Source of the DNA: VFZS01 sp964353255
GTDB taxonomy: Bacteria > Acidobacteriota > Terriglobia > Bryobacterales > Bryobacteraceae
Direction: 5' to 3'
DNA: 5,221 nucleotides
Assembly: GCA_964353255.1 (NCBI GenBank)
Contig: CAYGVJ010000215.1
Span: forward strand, 1-5,221
In this document: positions 4,764-5,221 of the stretch, in pieces
Position numbering within the stretch: the first letter of the stretch is position 1
How the letters are laid out: every line of letters begins with the position of its first letter
Position numbers and translations under genes: made by a program
Notes under the pieces: model-generated
The model's input: the letters and a program-made list of their open reading frames with translations, nothing else
Databases searched by the model: none
Told to the model about the DNA's origin: nothing

Positions 4764-5221
4764 CTATCTTACCGGATGCTCGGCCCCGCGGAGGCGGAAG
4801 ACGACTTTCACCTCCTGGCGCCAGTCCGCGCCCAGGCCGACACGCTCCACCTCGATTCCCGGCGGGAAGTAGCGCAGGACGACCTCGGTCTTGGGGTGGA
4901 AGTCCAGGGCCGGGGCCACCAGGAGCAGCCGGGGCGCCTCCGCGCGCAGGGCCAGGCCCGGGAAGTAGCCGCGCCCGGTGAACTCCCCGCGCTCCAGGTG
5001 CCAGTTGACTCTCATCCAGTAGTCCAGCGCCTGGAGCGGGAAGTGAATGTCTTCCGAGGCCTTCAACTCCAGCACTGCCAGGCGCCCGTCGCGGCCGGCA
5101 GCGAGCAGGTCGATCACTCCGCGCTCTCCGCCCGCCACAGCCGGAACTTGCCCGTAGACCGGCGCTGGCAGCAGGGAAGGATCCAGCCGTTCCAGATTTG
5201 CGCGCGCCTGTGACTCCAGCC
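4764..5221 (-). CDS. PD-(D/E)XK nuclease-like protein, C-terminal part
   Basis: The frame is open to the right edge, so this is the last 151 complete codons of a longer gene, beginning LESQARANLERLDPSLLP. A GTG at 5138 could be read as a start, but the frame continues upstream with similar, sensible protein, so I treat it as internal. Counting from the first full codon, D37 (GVIDLL), E51-L-K53 (VLELK) and Q63-x3-Y67 (QALDYW) lie in the order and spacing of a PD-(D/E)XK core with the RecB-like Q-x3-Y motif. About 80 further residues contain beta-type runs (RLLLVAPALDFHP, VVLRYFPPGIEVERVGL, VKVVFRLRG). The fold suggests DNA cleavage or a DNA/RNA-binding relic; target unknown. It resembles uncharacterised proteins that I recall from Acidobacteria. 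It is the visible head of the tight unit with the DsbA-like and reductase genes (TAG at 4766..4764). Confidence 0.75.
   Translation of the reverse strand, partial: LESQARANLERLDPSLLPAPVYGQVPAVAGGERGVIDLLAAGRDGRLAVLELKASEDIHFPLQALDYWMRVNWHLERGEFTGRGYFPGLALRAEAPRLLLVAPALDFHPKTEVVLRYFPPGIEVERVGLGADWRQEVKVVFRLRGAEHPVR

Overview
The window looks like chromosomal DNA from a GC-rich Acidobacterium of the Solibacter/Bryobacter type. The best evidence is the gene at 464..1735, which carries the C-terminal domain modelled as TIGR03437, a family strongly associated with these bacteria. Dense intergenic palindromic repeats fit the same origin. Every gene I can support is on the minus strand, so the genes read from right to left.

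Right half (5221 down to 3434): a tight three-gene unit. First is the C-terminal part of a PD-(D/E)XK nuclease-like protein, cut by the right edge. Two bases later comes a secreted DsbA-like thiol-disulfide protein with a CPDC motif. Its stop codon overlaps the start of a short-chain dehydrogenase/reductase (ATGA, 4 bases). The spacing indicates co-transcription and probably translational coupling, but the three products do not make an obvious common pathway.

Middle (3433 down to 2040): a 125-bp gap holds a 56-bp near-perfect palindrome and an extended -10 promoter. They precede a 12-helix major facilitator transporter of the OFA/monocarboxylate type. The last 17 or so codons and the stop codon of the transporter lie inside a dispersed repeat.

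Left half (2039 down to 1): a 304-bp gap holds part of the repeat, a 71-bp hairpin element, an operator-like inverted repeat and a good sigma-70-type promoter. The promoter drives a lipoprotein-like BACON + TIGR03437 surface protein. Below that gene are 428 bp without a gene but rich in repeats. These include the second copy of the dispersed repeat, with a run of three abutting perfect inverted repeats inside a 44-bp insertion and its flank, and a pair of about 33-bp direct repeats. At the far left edge, a ribosome binding site and ATG suggest the first 11 codons of another minus-strand gene.

I see no CRISPR array, tRNA, rRNA, transposase or recognisable defence operon. The least explained part is the intergenic palindrome family, whose members share a 7-bp stem, 6-nt loop plan.
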